Origin: Sinohyriopsis cumingii
Taxonomy: Eukaryota; Mollusca; Bivalvia; Unionida; Unionidae
Direction: 5' to 3'
Length of the DNA: 64,000 bases
Assembly (NCBI GenBank): GCA_028554795.2
Contig: CM068830.1
Coordinates: 47,196,227-47,260,226 of the forward strand
Shown: positions 28,969-38,138 of the stretch, piece by piece
Layout: the number at the start of each line of letters is the position of its first letter
Numbering within the stretch: position 1 is the first letter of the stretch
Program-made: the position numbers and the translations under genes
The notes under the pieces: generated by a model
The model's input: only the letters and a program-made list of their open reading frames with translations
Databases searched by the model: none
What the model was told of the DNA's origin: nothing

Positions 28969-29294
28969 AGTAGTGAATGGGGCCACCCTACGGACAATGG
29001 GAATTAGCATTAAAAACACCCCTGGGCCACTCTACGGACAATGGAAATTTAACATGGCGAAAAATCGTGGGCCACTCTACGGACAAGGGGAATTTAACAT
29101 GGCAATAAATCGTGGGCCACTCTACGGACAAGGGGAATTTAACATGGGGAATAGAGTTTGGGGTTGTTTAGGGACAAAGGGAATGGAACATGGGATTTTT
29201 TTTTAAAAAAAATTTTTTTTAAAAAAAAGGGGTAGGCAATGGAAAGGCTATCTCTTTTCGAGAAATATGGCTGGCCCTGAAAAGGGCCTTTGGG
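28969..29294. repeat. Left TIR of copy B
   Basis: About 325 bp, inverted match to 49155-49476. From the tip: AGTAGTGAATGG, five iterons on CGTGGGCCACTCTACGGACA and AATTTAACATGG, a poly(T/A) stretch, GGGGTAGGCAATGG, then the stem-loop of terminal gene 3. Because the stem-loop is part of the TIR, both ends carry one. Confidence 0.9.
29250..29288 (-). terminator. Histone-type 3' stem-loop, B3 (in left TIR)
   Basis: Minus strand GGCCCTTTTCAGGGCC at 29273-29288, 13 nt after the stop of 29302-29682. CTCTTTTCG on plus (GAAAAGAG on minus) follows at the usual distance. Confidence 0.85.
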
Positions 29295-29301
29295 TTTTCT
29301 T

Positions 29302-29682
29302 CTAATTTCTTCTTTTCCTCCACCAACTTCTTATTTTATCTCCAACACTCTTTCTCTTCTTTTTTTTCTCCTTCTCTTCTTTCTTCTCTTCCTCCTCTTC
29401 TTCTTTCTTCCTCTTCTCATTTTCCTCTTCTTTTTCAATTTTTTCGTTCCATGTTCTTATTCTTATCTTTTCCTCTTCATCCTCCTTCTCCTCCTTTATT
29501 TCCTTCATCACACCACTAATCTTGTCCTTTGCTTTTCTTAAATTGTTAATTTCCATCTTTACACGATGGGGACTATAGGAATAATGGTCTTCAACGAGTC
29601 TTATTAGCATCTGTTCCATTATTCCTAAGTTGTCTAAAACGTCTTGCAAGGTTTGTATTTTGTCCATTTGGTTTGACGCCAT
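29302..29682 (-). CDS. Terminal cassette gene 3: coiled-coil protein
   Basis: 126 aa. MASNQMDKIQTLQDVLDNLG, then HYSYSPHRVKMEINNLRK, then about 55 residues of Glu/Lys coiled coil, ending KSVGDKIRSWWRKRRN. Transcribed outward toward the left tip of the element. The basic Trp-containing tail could bind nucleic acid or membrane; function unknown. Confidence 0.7.
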   Translation of the reverse strand: MASNQMDKIQTLQDVLDNLGIMEQMLIRLVEDHYSYSPHRVKMEINNLRKAKDKISGVMKEIKEEKEDEEEKIRIRTWNEKIEKEEENEKRKKEEEEEEKKEEKEKKKKRKSVGDKIRSWWRKRRN

Positions 29683-29739
29683 CTTCTTTTTATTCTTTGC
29701 AGAATGGTTTGAACGACGAATACTGTGGGTTCTTATACG

Positions 29740-29839
29740 AAAAGCGCGGACGTGAAGGAAAACATCCCCCTAAAACATAAAATGGATCTTACCTAGATCA
29801 TGACCCAACAACGCGCGTACGTGAAGGAAAACATCCCCC
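29740..29839 (-). promoter_or_regulatory. Tandem control boxes before cassette gene 3 (B)
   Basis: Two minus-strand copies of the GGGGGATGTTTTCCTTCACG box (about 29740-29770 and 29811-29839). A TATAAG lies nearer the gene (29733-29738). Confidence 0.7.
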
Positions 29840-30044
29840 TACTTTCTCATTTCATATAATATAACCCTAACTATACTCTCTACATACGCTAAGAATCAAT
29901 AAAGAAATCCATAATCTACTATTCACACAAACTTACTTCAGCATTTACAAACACACAAACACACAAACACATACACTTCCACTATTAATAAAGAGTTAGT
30001 GTTTATATTCACACTACTCTACCTACACACATTGGCAAATTAAT
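29840..30044. other. Spacer between terminal cassettes (B)
   Basis: No gene. Contains the reverse complement of the post-stem-loop block (AGTGTTTATATTCACACTAC) seen after A1, A2 and B1, plus short (ACACAA) repeats. Confidence 0.5.
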
Positions 30045-30087
30045 AGTTATTTCTTTTCTAGAGTATTGGGTAGCCCTGAAAAGGGCT
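30045..30087 (-). terminator. Histone-type 3' stem-loop, B2
   Basis: Minus strand AGCCCTTTTCAGGGCT at 30072-30087 followed by ACCCA and AGAAAAGAAATAA. Confidence 0.8.
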
Positions 30088-30257
30088 GTTTTGTTTGGAA
30101 CTTCATGGACACCTGGTTAATGGTGGCACCTTCCAGGCCTGGCGCCACATACACATCTTATCCCCCAGTTACTTTTTACCTTTTGGGGGGAGAGAGCAGA
30201 GGCAGGATATGTCGCTTCAGAATCCCAATTTTCACTCTCTGGGATTCTGAAATTTTT

Positions 30258-30440
30258 TCATCTCTCCTTTTCCTCCTCCTCTTCTTTATATCTTCTCTCC
30301 TCCTCTTCTTTTTTTCTTCTTTCCTCCTCTCTTATCCTTCCCTCCTCGACAATGGCTTCAGCGGCCAGTTCATTTAATATGCGCCTGGCATATTCCAGAT
30401 GCACATGAAGCTCCAACAGTTTCTCAAGTCTCGTGTTCAT
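30258..30440 (-). pseudogene. Terminal cassette gene 2, visible part in B
   Basis: Frame of 60 aa: LLELHVHLEYARRILNELAA then Glu/Arg coiled coil. Shorter than the copy-A partner (14305-14613) and probably broken (about one break). Lies between control box B2 and stem-loop B2. Confidence 0.5.
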
Positions 30441-30500
30441 TTTTGGTGTTGATCAATCAACAAGGGTAGCTGGACTGCCGAACGAGTTTCAATTTATACT

Positions 30501-30531
30501 GAAAGCGCGGACGTGAAGGAAAACATCCCCC
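30501..30531 (-). promoter_or_regulatory. Terminal-cassette control box before gene 2 (B)
   Basis: Reverse complement of the GGGGGATGTTTTCCTTCACG box with the TCCGCGCTTTC extension; the TATA-like position is at about 30493-30499. Confidence 0.7.
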
Positions 30532-30860
30532 TAAAAACGTAAAATTCATCTTACCTAGATCATGACCGAAAAACAACAACGCGCGGACCTAAAAGAAACA
30601 CTCACTCACTTTTTTATGCTACCCATCACTATTATAAAATTTTTTATAAATCACTTTAATAGACTATTTACATATGCAAAGCAATCCAATCTAACCCCAA
30701 ATTTACACCTCAAACAGCCCAAAAAACAAACATCATTTTAATCTACTATCCACACCAACCTACTTTATCACTTACAAACACAAACACATACCCTCACATT
30801 TTTTAAGAAAGAGTTAGTGTTTATTTTCACACTACTCTACCTACACACATTGACAAATCG
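30532..30860. other. Spacer between terminal cassettes (B)
   Basis: No gene. Carries the same recurring block as 13865-14208 in copy A, including the isolated GCGCGGACC stretch near 30590. Confidence 0.5.
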
Positions 30861-30865
30861 ATCGT

Positions 30866-30905
30866 TATTTCTTTTCTAGAGTATTGGGTAGCCCTGAAAA
30901 GGGCT
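30866..30905 (-). terminator. Histone-type 3' stem-loop, B1
   Basis: Minus strand AGCCCTTTTCAGGGCT at 30890-30905, 32 nt after the stop of cassette gene 1; ACCCA and AGAAAAGAAATAA follow. Confidence 0.8.
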
Positions 30906-30937
30906 GTTTTTTTTGTTTTTGCTATGGCATTCTTTTT

Positions 30938-31303
30938 TTAGTTTCTAAGAATGCGATGTCCTCTGAGGATAGACTTTCTGGCGATAGGTCTGCTTCTTCG
31001 GAAAGAGAAGAAGAACTCTTTGGTGTCGATACGACAATCGACAAAGCCTCTGTCAGCTTCAGGTTGCTGCTGCTGCTGCTGTTGCTGTTGTTGCCGCTGT
31101 TGCTGCTGTCTCTGAAGTCTGTACTTCTCTGTCCATTCTTCTTTCTCCCTGTTCATTTCTTCTCTGAAGAGCTCTTCTATCAGGTCTTCAGTGATTTTTA
31201 ACATTCTCACATTCTCTATTTCTTCTGGTTTCGGTATCAGACTGTGTCTGACCCTATGCAGATTCACGTAGGCTTCGTTGAGCTTAGCTAGTTTGGAGCA
31301 CAT
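30938..31303 (-). CDS. Terminal cassette gene 1: coiled-coil, polyQ protein (B)
   Basis: 121 aa from the ATG ending at 31303; partner of 13434-13796. Differs chiefly in the Gln run, which here has an Arg in it. The rest is almost unchanged, suggesting constraint or very recent divergence. Confidence 0.7.
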   Translation of the reverse strand: MCSKLAKLNEAYVNLHRVRHSLIPKPEEIENVRMLKITEDLIEELFREEMNREKEEWTEKYRLQRQQQQRQQQQQQQQQQPEADRGFVDCRIDTKEFFFSFRRSRPIARKSILRGHRILRN

Positions 31304-31365
31304 CTTCTTAGGAGGATGAGTCGACAATGGATGGCTAGACTGGGAACAACCCGGTTCTTAAAGTT

Positions 31366-31395
31366 AAAGCGCGGACGTGAAGGAAAACATCCCCC
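31366..31395 (-). promoter_or_regulatory. Terminal-cassette control box before gene 1 (B)
   Basis: Minus-strand copy of the shared box, with the TTAAAGC/CTTTAAC transition seen also at 13370 in copy A. Confidence 0.7.
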
Positions 31396-31698
31396 ACACG
31401 GTTTTCGAGCCGCAACGTTCATGAGAGGGATAGTAAGAAATCAAAGAGCATCAATCCAACATTCTTCTAGCTAAACAAAAGACAAAGGCATTTTTTTTCT
31501 AAACACAACATTTTTATTCAAAAATCACTTAACACTAAACAACAACTCTAACATTTTTAACAATAATTCAACACTATAACATCAAACAATTTTTTTCAAA
31601 TCACAAACATTTTTTTCTCAATGGACAATCTACTTTAAACAGGGCTGACAACTTTGTGAATGAAATTGTGATTTCCACTGTTGGAAATCATTAGGCCA
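31396..31698 (-). other. 3' region of the B virion gene block
   Basis: No gene. AATAAA on minus at 31513-31518 is a likely poly(A) signal for the capsid block transcripts. Confidence 0.5.
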
Positions 31699-32190
31699 TT
31701 AATGGACACTACGTTTCCTAGCTTGAGACAAAAGATAAGCATAATGGTCACAAAACCATCGATCTACTTTCACATCGTTTCTAGCAGAAGAACGAGGATC
31801 GAAATGAGTCACTAAATGTTCTAAGGAATAGCCCAGGCTGCGATGATGCAGAAAATACACACAGTACTGTCCACACACCAAGGAATCTGTGCCTTGTAAT
31901 TTCACATTATTGAATCGGGTGGTTTGAGCATTTCTTCTCATAAAGTCGATGATATCGTCTTCCAAAGGGGGCAATCCGTACGAATCGAAATATTCCACAC
32001 ATCCTTCTTGAGGAAAGTAAACGGCTACCCAGTGGGTTCCTGGGAGATGACTGTCGTCCGTGTTGATCACGTAAGCTTGATGGTCTTTAGGTTTGCGATG
32101 AGGGAGTTCATCTTTAGCACAGACGACGGGATTCCAAGAAGCCGTATACGAACTGTGGTTCAAAAGGTAATAAAGTTCCCAGGTATCCAT
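31699..32190 (-). CDS. Adenain-like cysteine protease (B)
   Basis: 163 aa from ATG at 32190. GTHWVAVYF, CVEYFDSYGLPP and SLVCGQYCVYF mark the His, Asp and Cys regions of the Ulp1/adenain fold. Almost the same as 12553-13113. Expected to process virion proteins. Confidence 0.9.
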   Translation of the reverse strand: MDTWELYYLLNHSSYTASWNPVVCAKDELPHRKPKDHQAYVINTDDSHLPGTHWVAVYFPQEGCVEYFDSYGLPPLEDDIIDFMRRNAQTTRFNNVKLQGTDSLVCGQYCVYFLHHRSLGYSLEHLVTHFDPRSSARNDVKVDRWFCDHYAYLLSQARKRSVH

Positions 32191-32213
32191 TGTTTTGTGT
32201 TTGTTTTTCTTCT

Positions 32214-32720
32214 TCACAGGTAATAATACGTCGTCAATTCGATCCTGACTTTTTGCTTGAAAATGTCTGACGAATAAACGGTTATTCGTTCTGTTTCCTC
32301 ACTCTGATTCAGGAGAGCTTCGATACGATGGATCTCTTGAGTGGTTAATGGTGGACAAGAATGTTCACGCAAGTCTTTATACCACTGGTGCAACACGTCT
32401 TTGTTCGAGATGAGGCTCCAAGCTTCGTCCAGATACTCGTCCAATTTTTCTTCTTGACTCAACATCAGGCATTTATCGTGTTGAATTTGACTGGGATGAT
32501 CGTTTTGACATCCATAGCAATTTTTCTTGATCAATTCCGTCATTTTGTCGACCAAGTGTTTGGCAAAACAGCAGACTAAATGGGCTTCTTGTTCTGGCCA
32601 TCTCGACTTCATTATGATATCTTCTTCGTCTTTGTCTTGAGATTCTTCTTTTTCCACGGTCTCCTTACATTCCATCTCCAAAGTTTCTCCACTAGGTAAA
32701 GAGGGATAACAGTCTTCCAT
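32214..32720 (-). CDS. NCYGCQ-family Cys/His protein (B)
   Basis: 168 aa; partner of 12027-12530 with the same KKNCYGCQNDHPSQIQH zinc-like motif and helical C-terminus. Differences fall in the acidic N-terminal 40 residues. Confidence 0.75.
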   Translation of the reverse strand: MEDCYPSLPSGETLEMECKETVEKEESQDKDEEDIIMKSRWPEQEAHLVCCFAKHLVDKMTELIKKNCYGCQNDHPSQIQHDKCLMLSQEEKLDEYLDEAWSLISNKDVLHQWYKDLREHSCPPLTTQEIHRIEALLNQSEETERITVYSSDIFKQKVRIELTTYYYL

Positions 32721-32726
32721 GGCTTT

Positions 32727-34064
32727 CTAATAATCTAGAATGACTTCTCTCAAACTGTTGATTTCTATGGTATTATCGAATTCTGCATACAGGATGACGT
32801 TCACTGTCGTTGGTAGTTTATTTGCAAACTGAAGTTCCACACGAATCTGGCCAGATTTTATAGGGTGGAAATGTCCCTCGTCGCTGCCTTGGTCTGGAGT
32901 GAAATCGAAAGCCCACAAAGCATAGCCTCCGTCATAATCGTCGTACGTAATGCCGTGACTGGTGTTGGTTCCTAACTGGCCGGTGGCTTCGTACAGGGAC
33001 AAGTACGACCTCAAGTAATTCTTCTTCTCAAAGTCAGGTTCGAAAGGTCGGGTACACAAGGTCTTGCCATCGCGACTGACTTCGATCTTGGACACATTGT
33101 AACGATGAAAGTTGAAAGGATTTTCAAGGAAGGCTCCGTTGAAGGCTGAATTCGAGACCATACCAAGGATTAAACGCTTGGGTAACTGTCCTTGGAACAG
33201 ATGATCTTCGGTTATGGATTGAAGGTTAGCGGGAATGGTGAACGTTTTCACTTCCACGCGTCGGATGGGATACTTGGCGGTCGTTCTGCTCAACGTTTGA
33301 CTGATGTCGTTACCTACTTTAGGTAACACTTCCACGCGTCGTACGTAGAGTTTGGCCTCCTCGATTTTGCTTTTAGGATTGCCACCACTAGTAGCATCAC
33401 CATCAGCCAACAAATGGAAAGCAGTACTGCTACGATTCAGTCTCAGGCGAATATTCACTCCGTTTAGCAAATATTTCTCTTGCAACCACATGTCCAAATG
33501 CAAACGATCCATCAGTTCTAAACTCTGTCCATCTAATATTTTCTTTCTTCGTTCTACAAATCCCTCATTGGTGGTTGTTTTTAATTTGGGGTCAGCTTCA
33601 AGACCTGTTTTATCAAATTCGCCCGCTTCGTCAGGTTGCCACACCACACAGGCATCGAGATGAGTATCCTTGGCATCTATTCCGTACGTCAAGAGATTTT
33701 CCAGGTAGGCACGGTAAGGGTAAGTATCCATGCTGCTGCTAACCAGTTTGTTGTTCAAGTACAAGTCCACTGAGCTGAACAAGGAATGCATGAAATTGTT
33801 GATCGGAGCTACTTTCTCTTCGCCGCTTATAATATCTCCTCCCTTATCTAGAACTTTGACTTTCAAGTACAAGTAACTGCTATTCAAATCGATGTAATCT
33901 TCGGGCTGTCCTTTGATGTCAAACTCGATGGGAGCGGAATCGATCAGTGAGGAGATGGGGTAAAATTCCACCCACTGGGATTCTTGCATGGTCATCATCG
34001 TGGGGGGCATGGCAAACAGATCCAGTTCCGTCTTGGAACAGGCGCAAGACTCTCGGTGCATCAT
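32727..34064 (-). CDS. Double jelly-roll major capsid protein (B)
   Basis: 445 aa. Framework matches copy A nearly residue for residue (QPEDYIDLNSSYLYLKVK, NNFMHSLFS-VDLYLNNKL, ILYAEFDNTIEI), while loops near residues 70-85, 145-170, 210-235 and 275-320 have different sequence and length (for example LADGDATSGGNPKSK here). The concentration in loops suggests exposed positions on the capsid. Confidence 0.93.
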   Translation of the reverse strand: MMHRESCACSKTELDLFAMPPTMMTMQESQWVEFYPISSLIDSAPIEFDIKGQPEDYIDLNSSYLYLKVKVLDKGGDIISGEEKVAPINNFMHSLFSSVDLYLNNKLVSSSMDTYPYRAYLENLLTYGIDAKDTHLDACVVWQPDEAGEFDKTGLEADPKLKTTTNEGFVERRKKILDGQSLELMDRLHLDMWLQEKYLLNGVNIRLRLNRSSTAFHLLADGDATSGGNPKSKIEEAKLYVRRVEVLPKVGNDISQTLSRTTAKYPIRRVEVKTFTIPANLQSITEDHLFQGQLPKRLILGMVSNSAFNGAFLENPFNFHRYNVSKIEVSRDGKTLCTRPFEPDFEKKNYLRSYLSLYEATGQLGTNTSHGITYDDYDGGYALWAFDFTPDQGSDEGHFHPIKSGQIRVELQFANKLPTTVNVILYAEFDNTIEINSLREVILDY

Positions 34065-34080
34065 TTTGTTCTGTTCTTTC

Positions 34081-34500
34081 TCAATAATCGAAAACGTCTA
34101 AGTCTCGAACGGTTCTTCTTTTCTTGGCCTTTCTCGCTTGAAGTCTGGTGAAAGGGTGTTTTCTTCTTCGTCGTCTCTTTCTGCCTTGTCCTTGTTGAAT
34201 GCCTGACTCGGTAGCGTGCAGGGCATTTATAGGTGTCTCTCGTTGGCCTAAAATGTCTTTGCCCGTTTGCAGCAAGACATTTTTGCCTGCCCTCATGAAG
34301 GCTTCTTTAGGGTTTTGTTTGTCGATGATGACATTTTGGAGAAATTCTTTGCCTTGTGTCAGTGCCGCATCTTTCAAGGCGTGCAATCCGCGTGTCACCA
34401 TCGGTTTCAACACTGGGGCCACCGAATGAAAGGCCGATTTTAACATGTCTCCTAAACCGTGTCCTCGCTGTCGAGCCACCCCTTGGTACACTGGATACAT
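34081..34500 (-). CDS. pVI-like / core virion protein (B)
   Basis: 139 aa; partner of 10278-10694. MYPVYQGVARQRGHGLGDML start, helical middle, basic GRKRRRRRKHPF tail. Very close to copy A. Confidence 0.75.
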   Translation of the reverse strand: MYPVYQGVARQRGHGLGDMLKSAFHSVAPVLKPMVTRGLHALKDAALTQGKEFLQNVIIDKQNPKEAFMRAGKNVLLQTGKDILGQRETPINALHATESGIQQGQGRKRRRRRKHPFTRLQARKAKKRRTVRDLDVFDY

Positions 34501-34507
34501 GACTTGC

Positions 34508-35446
34508 TTACGAGTCGTGAGAGAACCGTTTTCGAAAATGGAGTTTCACCGTGACTTTTCCTTTGGTGAATGGAATATTTTGTCCCAAATCTCCTTTTAT
34601 AGTAATGTTGACCGTGTCCAAATACGACTTGCTGACCGGCAAATAGTGAGGATGGACAAATTCGCGGTGGACGTGGTAAGTGTTTCCACCTTCCTCGTCA
34701 GCGTTCGTGGCAGAATCCACTTTGAAAGGAATGACACGCAGTAACGGCACGGAGGTGTGTCCCACCACGTTGTATTCCACCACATCGGAATACACAAAGA
34801 TCAAATTCAGTCCTTGGTTCAGTTCTACCGGGGTACGAAAATACTGGCCAAAAGTCTCGTTGTCGTAAATGACTGGTAATTCACCTTTTTCTTTTTCTAC
34901 TTTCTTCCTCATCTCCATGTCACCGCCCAACATGTCAAACAATTCAGGACAAAATTTAATGGACACGATTTTAGGTCGTTCAAATTTCATCAAGAAGCGA
35001 CGAGCTACTTTGTGGTACTCCATGGTGACACTTTTGTTCTTGACAATCTTAAAAGCTTCCCCAAACACGCCATTAAACTTGGAGGCTATGGCGCTGACCA
35101 AATGATGACCACTGAAATAATAGCCTGGGTTAATCAGAAAGTTGTAGGTGGTCGTTTTAGTGATTTGATTATAGATTTTATTGGTATATGTGCTACTAGT
35201 CTTATCCAACTCCTCTTGAAATTGTTTGTCATGAACTTCCACCGTAAAAGTATTTTGCTGGGCAATGACATTGTGGACTTGGGTCGGGTGAATTATTTCC
35301 ACTACAGCCACTTCCCAATGGGCTTCGTGATCTAAGGGGATGGCTTGAGGTAATTTGGCCGTGTAACAGCACAACGTGTTGTTGGGAAACACCTCCATGG
35401 AACTGTCACTGGGTAAGGTTAAGTAAAATTGGTTTTGGTGACTCAT
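34508..35446 (-). CDS. Penton (minor capsid) protein (B)
   Basis: 312 aa; starts and ends exactly like copy A, but roughly residues 52-155 are heavily changed (for example NVIAQQNTFTVEVHDKQF against NVLPNQNKFDVEVHDEQM). The ATGA overlap with the upstream two-TM gene is kept. Confidence 0.88.
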   Translation of the reverse strand: MSHQNQFYLTLPSDSSMEVFPNNTLCCYTAKLPQAIPLDHEAHWEVAVVEIIHPTQVHNVIAQQNTFTVEVHDKQFQEELDKTSSTYTNKIYNQITKTTTYNFLINPGYYFSGHHLVSAIASKFNGVFGEAFKIVKNKSVTMEYHKVARRFLMKFERPKIVSIKFCPELFDMLGGDMEMRKKVEKEKGELPVIYDNETFGQYFRTPVELNQGLNLIFVYSDVVEYNVVGHTSVPLLRVIPFKVDSATNADEEGGNTYHVHREFVHPHYLPVSKSYLDTVNITIKGDLGQNIPFTKGKVTVKLHFRKRFSHDS

Positions 35447-35859
35447 AATTCCAGAGTTCTGTGGCTGTCCGAGGGGATATTACTGGACGTCAGAGGCGTG
35501 TCTCCGCCCAAAATGGGGTTCTGGTTGTGGTTGTTGGAGTGGTGAGTGGCACTGGCACTGGACACAACGTTCCCGTTCGAGGAGAATTTCAGGGAGGGAT
35601 TGGGAAGCAGGTAACCGATGCAACTGCTCAATAAAATGGTCCACAATTGTTTGTCTCCTTGTTGCAAACTCAAATTGGCGATGGCTGCCCCGATGACACA
35701 ATACACCACGAAGATTTGGCAGAAAAAGACGATTTGCGTTTTAGGCACACGTTCTCCACACCACACCCACAAGGGTTGTTTTTGTAAATCTTGCACAGAA
35801 GAACCAGGGGAAGAAGGAGTGGTCGACGTAGCTGCGTCTGCTGCTGTGTGAAAGGGCAT
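35443..35859 (-). CDS. Conserved two-TM Polinton protein (B)
   Basis: 138 aa from ATG at 35859; partner of 8922-9335, with the RVPKTQIVFFCQIFVVYCVIG and LLSSCIGYLLPNP segments unchanged. A TATAAAAA on minus lies in the integrase end just upstream. Confidence 0.8.
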   Translation of the reverse strand: MPFHTAADAATSTTPSSPGSSVQDLQKQPLWVWCGERVPKTQIVFFCQIFVVYCVIGAAIANLSLQQGDKQLWTILLSSCIGYLLPNPSLKFSSNGNVVSSASATHHSNNHNQNPILGGDTPLTSSNIPSDSHRTLEL

Positions 35860-35864
35860 GATGG

Positions 35865-36908
35865 TCACTTCTTCTTTTTATAGTCGATGACTTGCGAAGC
35901 GTCGATCCAAGAATAAAAACTGGGTGGATATCCTTTCCAACGTACTTTGACTTCTTTGACACGTCGTTTGCCCACTTTACGGGTTCTGCGTTCCAGAATG
36001 CTTTCGATGTCGTACACGTCGTCTTCTTTTTTGGTGACACGTTGTAACTCGGGCAAATAAAACGTTCCTTTGAGTACTTCTCCGTTCATGTCTTCCAATT
36101 TATAGACGGCAGGATGACGGCCATGTACTCGTCCAGTGACGCGAAACAATTCGGTCGTCCAGTTAGGTAAGTAACCTTTGTCGAAAGTGCGTTTGGTTTT
36201 GCCAATGCGCACCCAATCTCCTACGGTCAACTCTCCACTTTTCTTGGGGACAGCCCTCGTCGGGGACGTACCGAACAGGCGCTCGAACACCAGCACTTCG
36301 TTCTCGGGAGTCACGTCTTGCGGGGCACGTCCGATGCTTCGATGGTAAGATTGGTTGTACGCTTGCACCAGGTGCGGTAAGATGTCGATGTACTTCAGAG
36401 TGTGGTGATGCGTAAAATATTTCCACATGCGTTCTTTCAAAGTGCGTTGAAAACGTTCCACGATGCTGGCTTTGGTTTCGGGATTCTCGGTGGTAAAAAA
36501 ATGAATGTCACGTTTCTTTAATTCTTTTTGGAAAGCTTGGTTCAGAAATTCGGTGCCTTTGTCCGTTTGCCATCGAAGAGGGTGACGACCGCTTTGTTTC
36601 AACACTCGTTGCAGGGCTCGCACTAACTCGCTGCTCGATTTGGAAGTCAAAGGCACGACCCAGGCAAATTTGGAAAAGACGTCGATGACACAAAACAAAT
36701 ATTTGTAGCCACGATTATAGCTGGCCAAATGAGAGACATCGGCTAAATCGGCTTGCCATTGATGATCGATGCCTTCCACTCGGGTGCGACTTCTGGCAAA
36801 CTTGCGTCGAATGGGTTTGTGTAAAGTGTAGGTAGCTTGTTCTTGTAACCATCGTTGCACTTGAGGTAAACGGAGACTTTTCAGTCGAGTTTTGGCAGCA
36901 CGATACAA
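35865..36908 (-). CDS. Integrase with chromodomain (B)
   Basis: 347-aa visible frame covering the whole catalytic core (WQADLADVS, WQTDKGTEF, KASIVERFQ) and the chromodomain (VRWKGYPPSFYSWID). Nearly the same as 7804-8916. The gene looks to have about one break overall, in contrast to the copy in A, which looks whole. Confidence 0.9.
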   Translation of the reverse strand: MYRAAKTRLKSLRLPQVQRWLQEQATYTLHKPIRRKFARSRTRVEGIDHQWQADLADVSHLASYNRGYKYLFCVIDVFSKFAWVVPLTSKSSSELVRALQRVLKQSGRHPLRWQTDKGTEFLNQAFQKELKKRDIHFFTTENPETKASIVERFQRTLKERMWKYFTHHHTLKYIDILPHLVQAYNQSYHRSIGRAPQDVTPENEVLVFERLFGTSPTRAVPKKSGELTVGDWVRIGKTKRTFDKGYLPNWTTELFRVTGRVHGRHPAVYKLEDMNGEVLKGTFYLPELQRVTKKEDDVYDIESILERRTRKVGKRRVKEVKVRWKGYPPSFYSWIDASQVIDYKKKK

Positions 36909-36998
36909 TTTTTGAACTCCTGCGTAACCTGCAGGATGCGAGGGATCGTAGTAAATGCTGGCTAAGACCTTTTTCCATTTTTTGTGTTGATTGGTGTC

Positions 36999-37643
36999 TT
37001 AATAAGGCACCCACTCTTGGAAGAGGCTACTCTTTTTCTCTTGGGGTATTTTCTTGGATTGCAATGCTTTGCGTGTGCGGCCAGCAATAGGTGTCGAAGA
37101 GGAGGAGGATGTCTGAGCGGGGGATATCGGTTCTTGTTTCACTTCTGTCTTCACTTCTGTCTTCACTTTCTTTTTCTCTTGTGAGGAAGAAGGGGTGGCC
37201 ATCATCTTTTTAATCCATCCAATTCTGGAGGTAGGTGGTGTTGTTAACTTGCGTACTTTTTCTGGTGGAGTTTGAAACCCTTCTTCTTCTTCTTCTTTTC
37301 CTTTTTCTGTCTTGGTCACGGGTACTGGTGGTACTGGTACTGGTACTGGTGATGGTGCTGGACTTTTCATCAAGGTCTTAAAATCTTTCAAAGTGGGTAG
37401 AGCTGTTTCGTCTAAAGCTTTCTGGTGAAAGAGTTGCAGTCTTTGCAAGAGTTGACCGTACTTTTGCGATTTTTCTGTTTCCGACAAATCTTGGCGATCC
37501 ATCAAGGATTGCAATTCGTGTTGTAACTGGGACATCTCGCTCAAATTGGGATTGGGAGGTAAATGCGGGGTGCGTTGTTCTTGCCACCGATGGTATTCCA
37601 TCCATCGTTTGTAAGGCACTAAAGCTAGTTTTCGTCCTTCCAT
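36999..37643 (-). CDS. SUMO-motif protein of unknown function (B)
   Basis: 214 aa; partner of 7132-7782. Same helical N-terminus, shorter PVPV repeat, and the VKTEVKTEVKQEP array. Repeat-number change is the main difference. Confidence 0.65.
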   Translation of the reverse strand: MEGRKLALVPYKRWMEYHRWQEQRTPHLPPNPNLSEMSQLQHELQSLMDRQDLSETEKSQKYGQLLQRLQLFHQKALDETALPTLKDFKTLMKSPAPSPVPVPVPPVPVTKTEKGKEEEEEGFQTPPEKVRKLTTPPTSRIGWIKKMMATPSSSQEKKKVKTEVKTEVKQEPISPAQTSSSSSTPIAGRTRKALQSKKIPQEKKSSLFQEWVPY

Positions 37644-37692
37644 GGGGTTGTCAGGGGTGAATTCTGAGATCTTGGGACTTCCGAAGGCCTTT

Positions 37693-38079
37693 TTATCTTG
37701 CTCCCACCAGTCCTCCCAACATGGTTCCCAAGACTCCTTTCAGTATGGGGCCTAACAAGAGAGGTAAAATGCCTCCACGTTGGACCAACATCTTCTTTTT
37801 TTGACGAATGGGAACTTTCTTTTGAACCATTTTCCGACGAACGTGACGATGTTTGCCTAAGCATTGTTTCTGGTGTTTGGACAAAGGGATCGTGCCTTTC
37901 AAAACGTTCAAACAACATTCGCACACGGTATCGATGACCTCTTTGGAGGCCGTTTGAATGAGTTTTTTTCGTAGGGGTGGAGAAGCTTTGGACAGGACAG
38001 ATAACAGGTCCCCATGTTTGGCTAAACGTGGTGGCAGTCCTTTCCTTTTCTTTCCTTGGGGTTTTCTGGAGGGTGACAT
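37693..38079 (-). CDS. Small basic protein with hydrophobic tail (B)
   Basis: 128 aa from ATG at 38079; partner of 6696-7082, with the GGILPLLLGPILKGVLGTML tail. The TATA inside the core gene's end is preserved. Confidence 0.7.
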   Translation of the reverse strand: MSPSRKPQGKKRKGLPPRLAKHGDLLSVLSKASPPLRKKLIQTASKEVIDTVCECCLNVLKGTIPLSKHQKQCLGKHRHVRRKMVQKKVPIRQKKKMLVQRGGILPLLLGPILKGVLGTMLGGLVGAR

Positions 38080-38138
38080 CTTTGAGTCTTTAGGAGCACC
38101 TAAAAAACACTGATACCCTACTCGGTCACAGGCCTTTT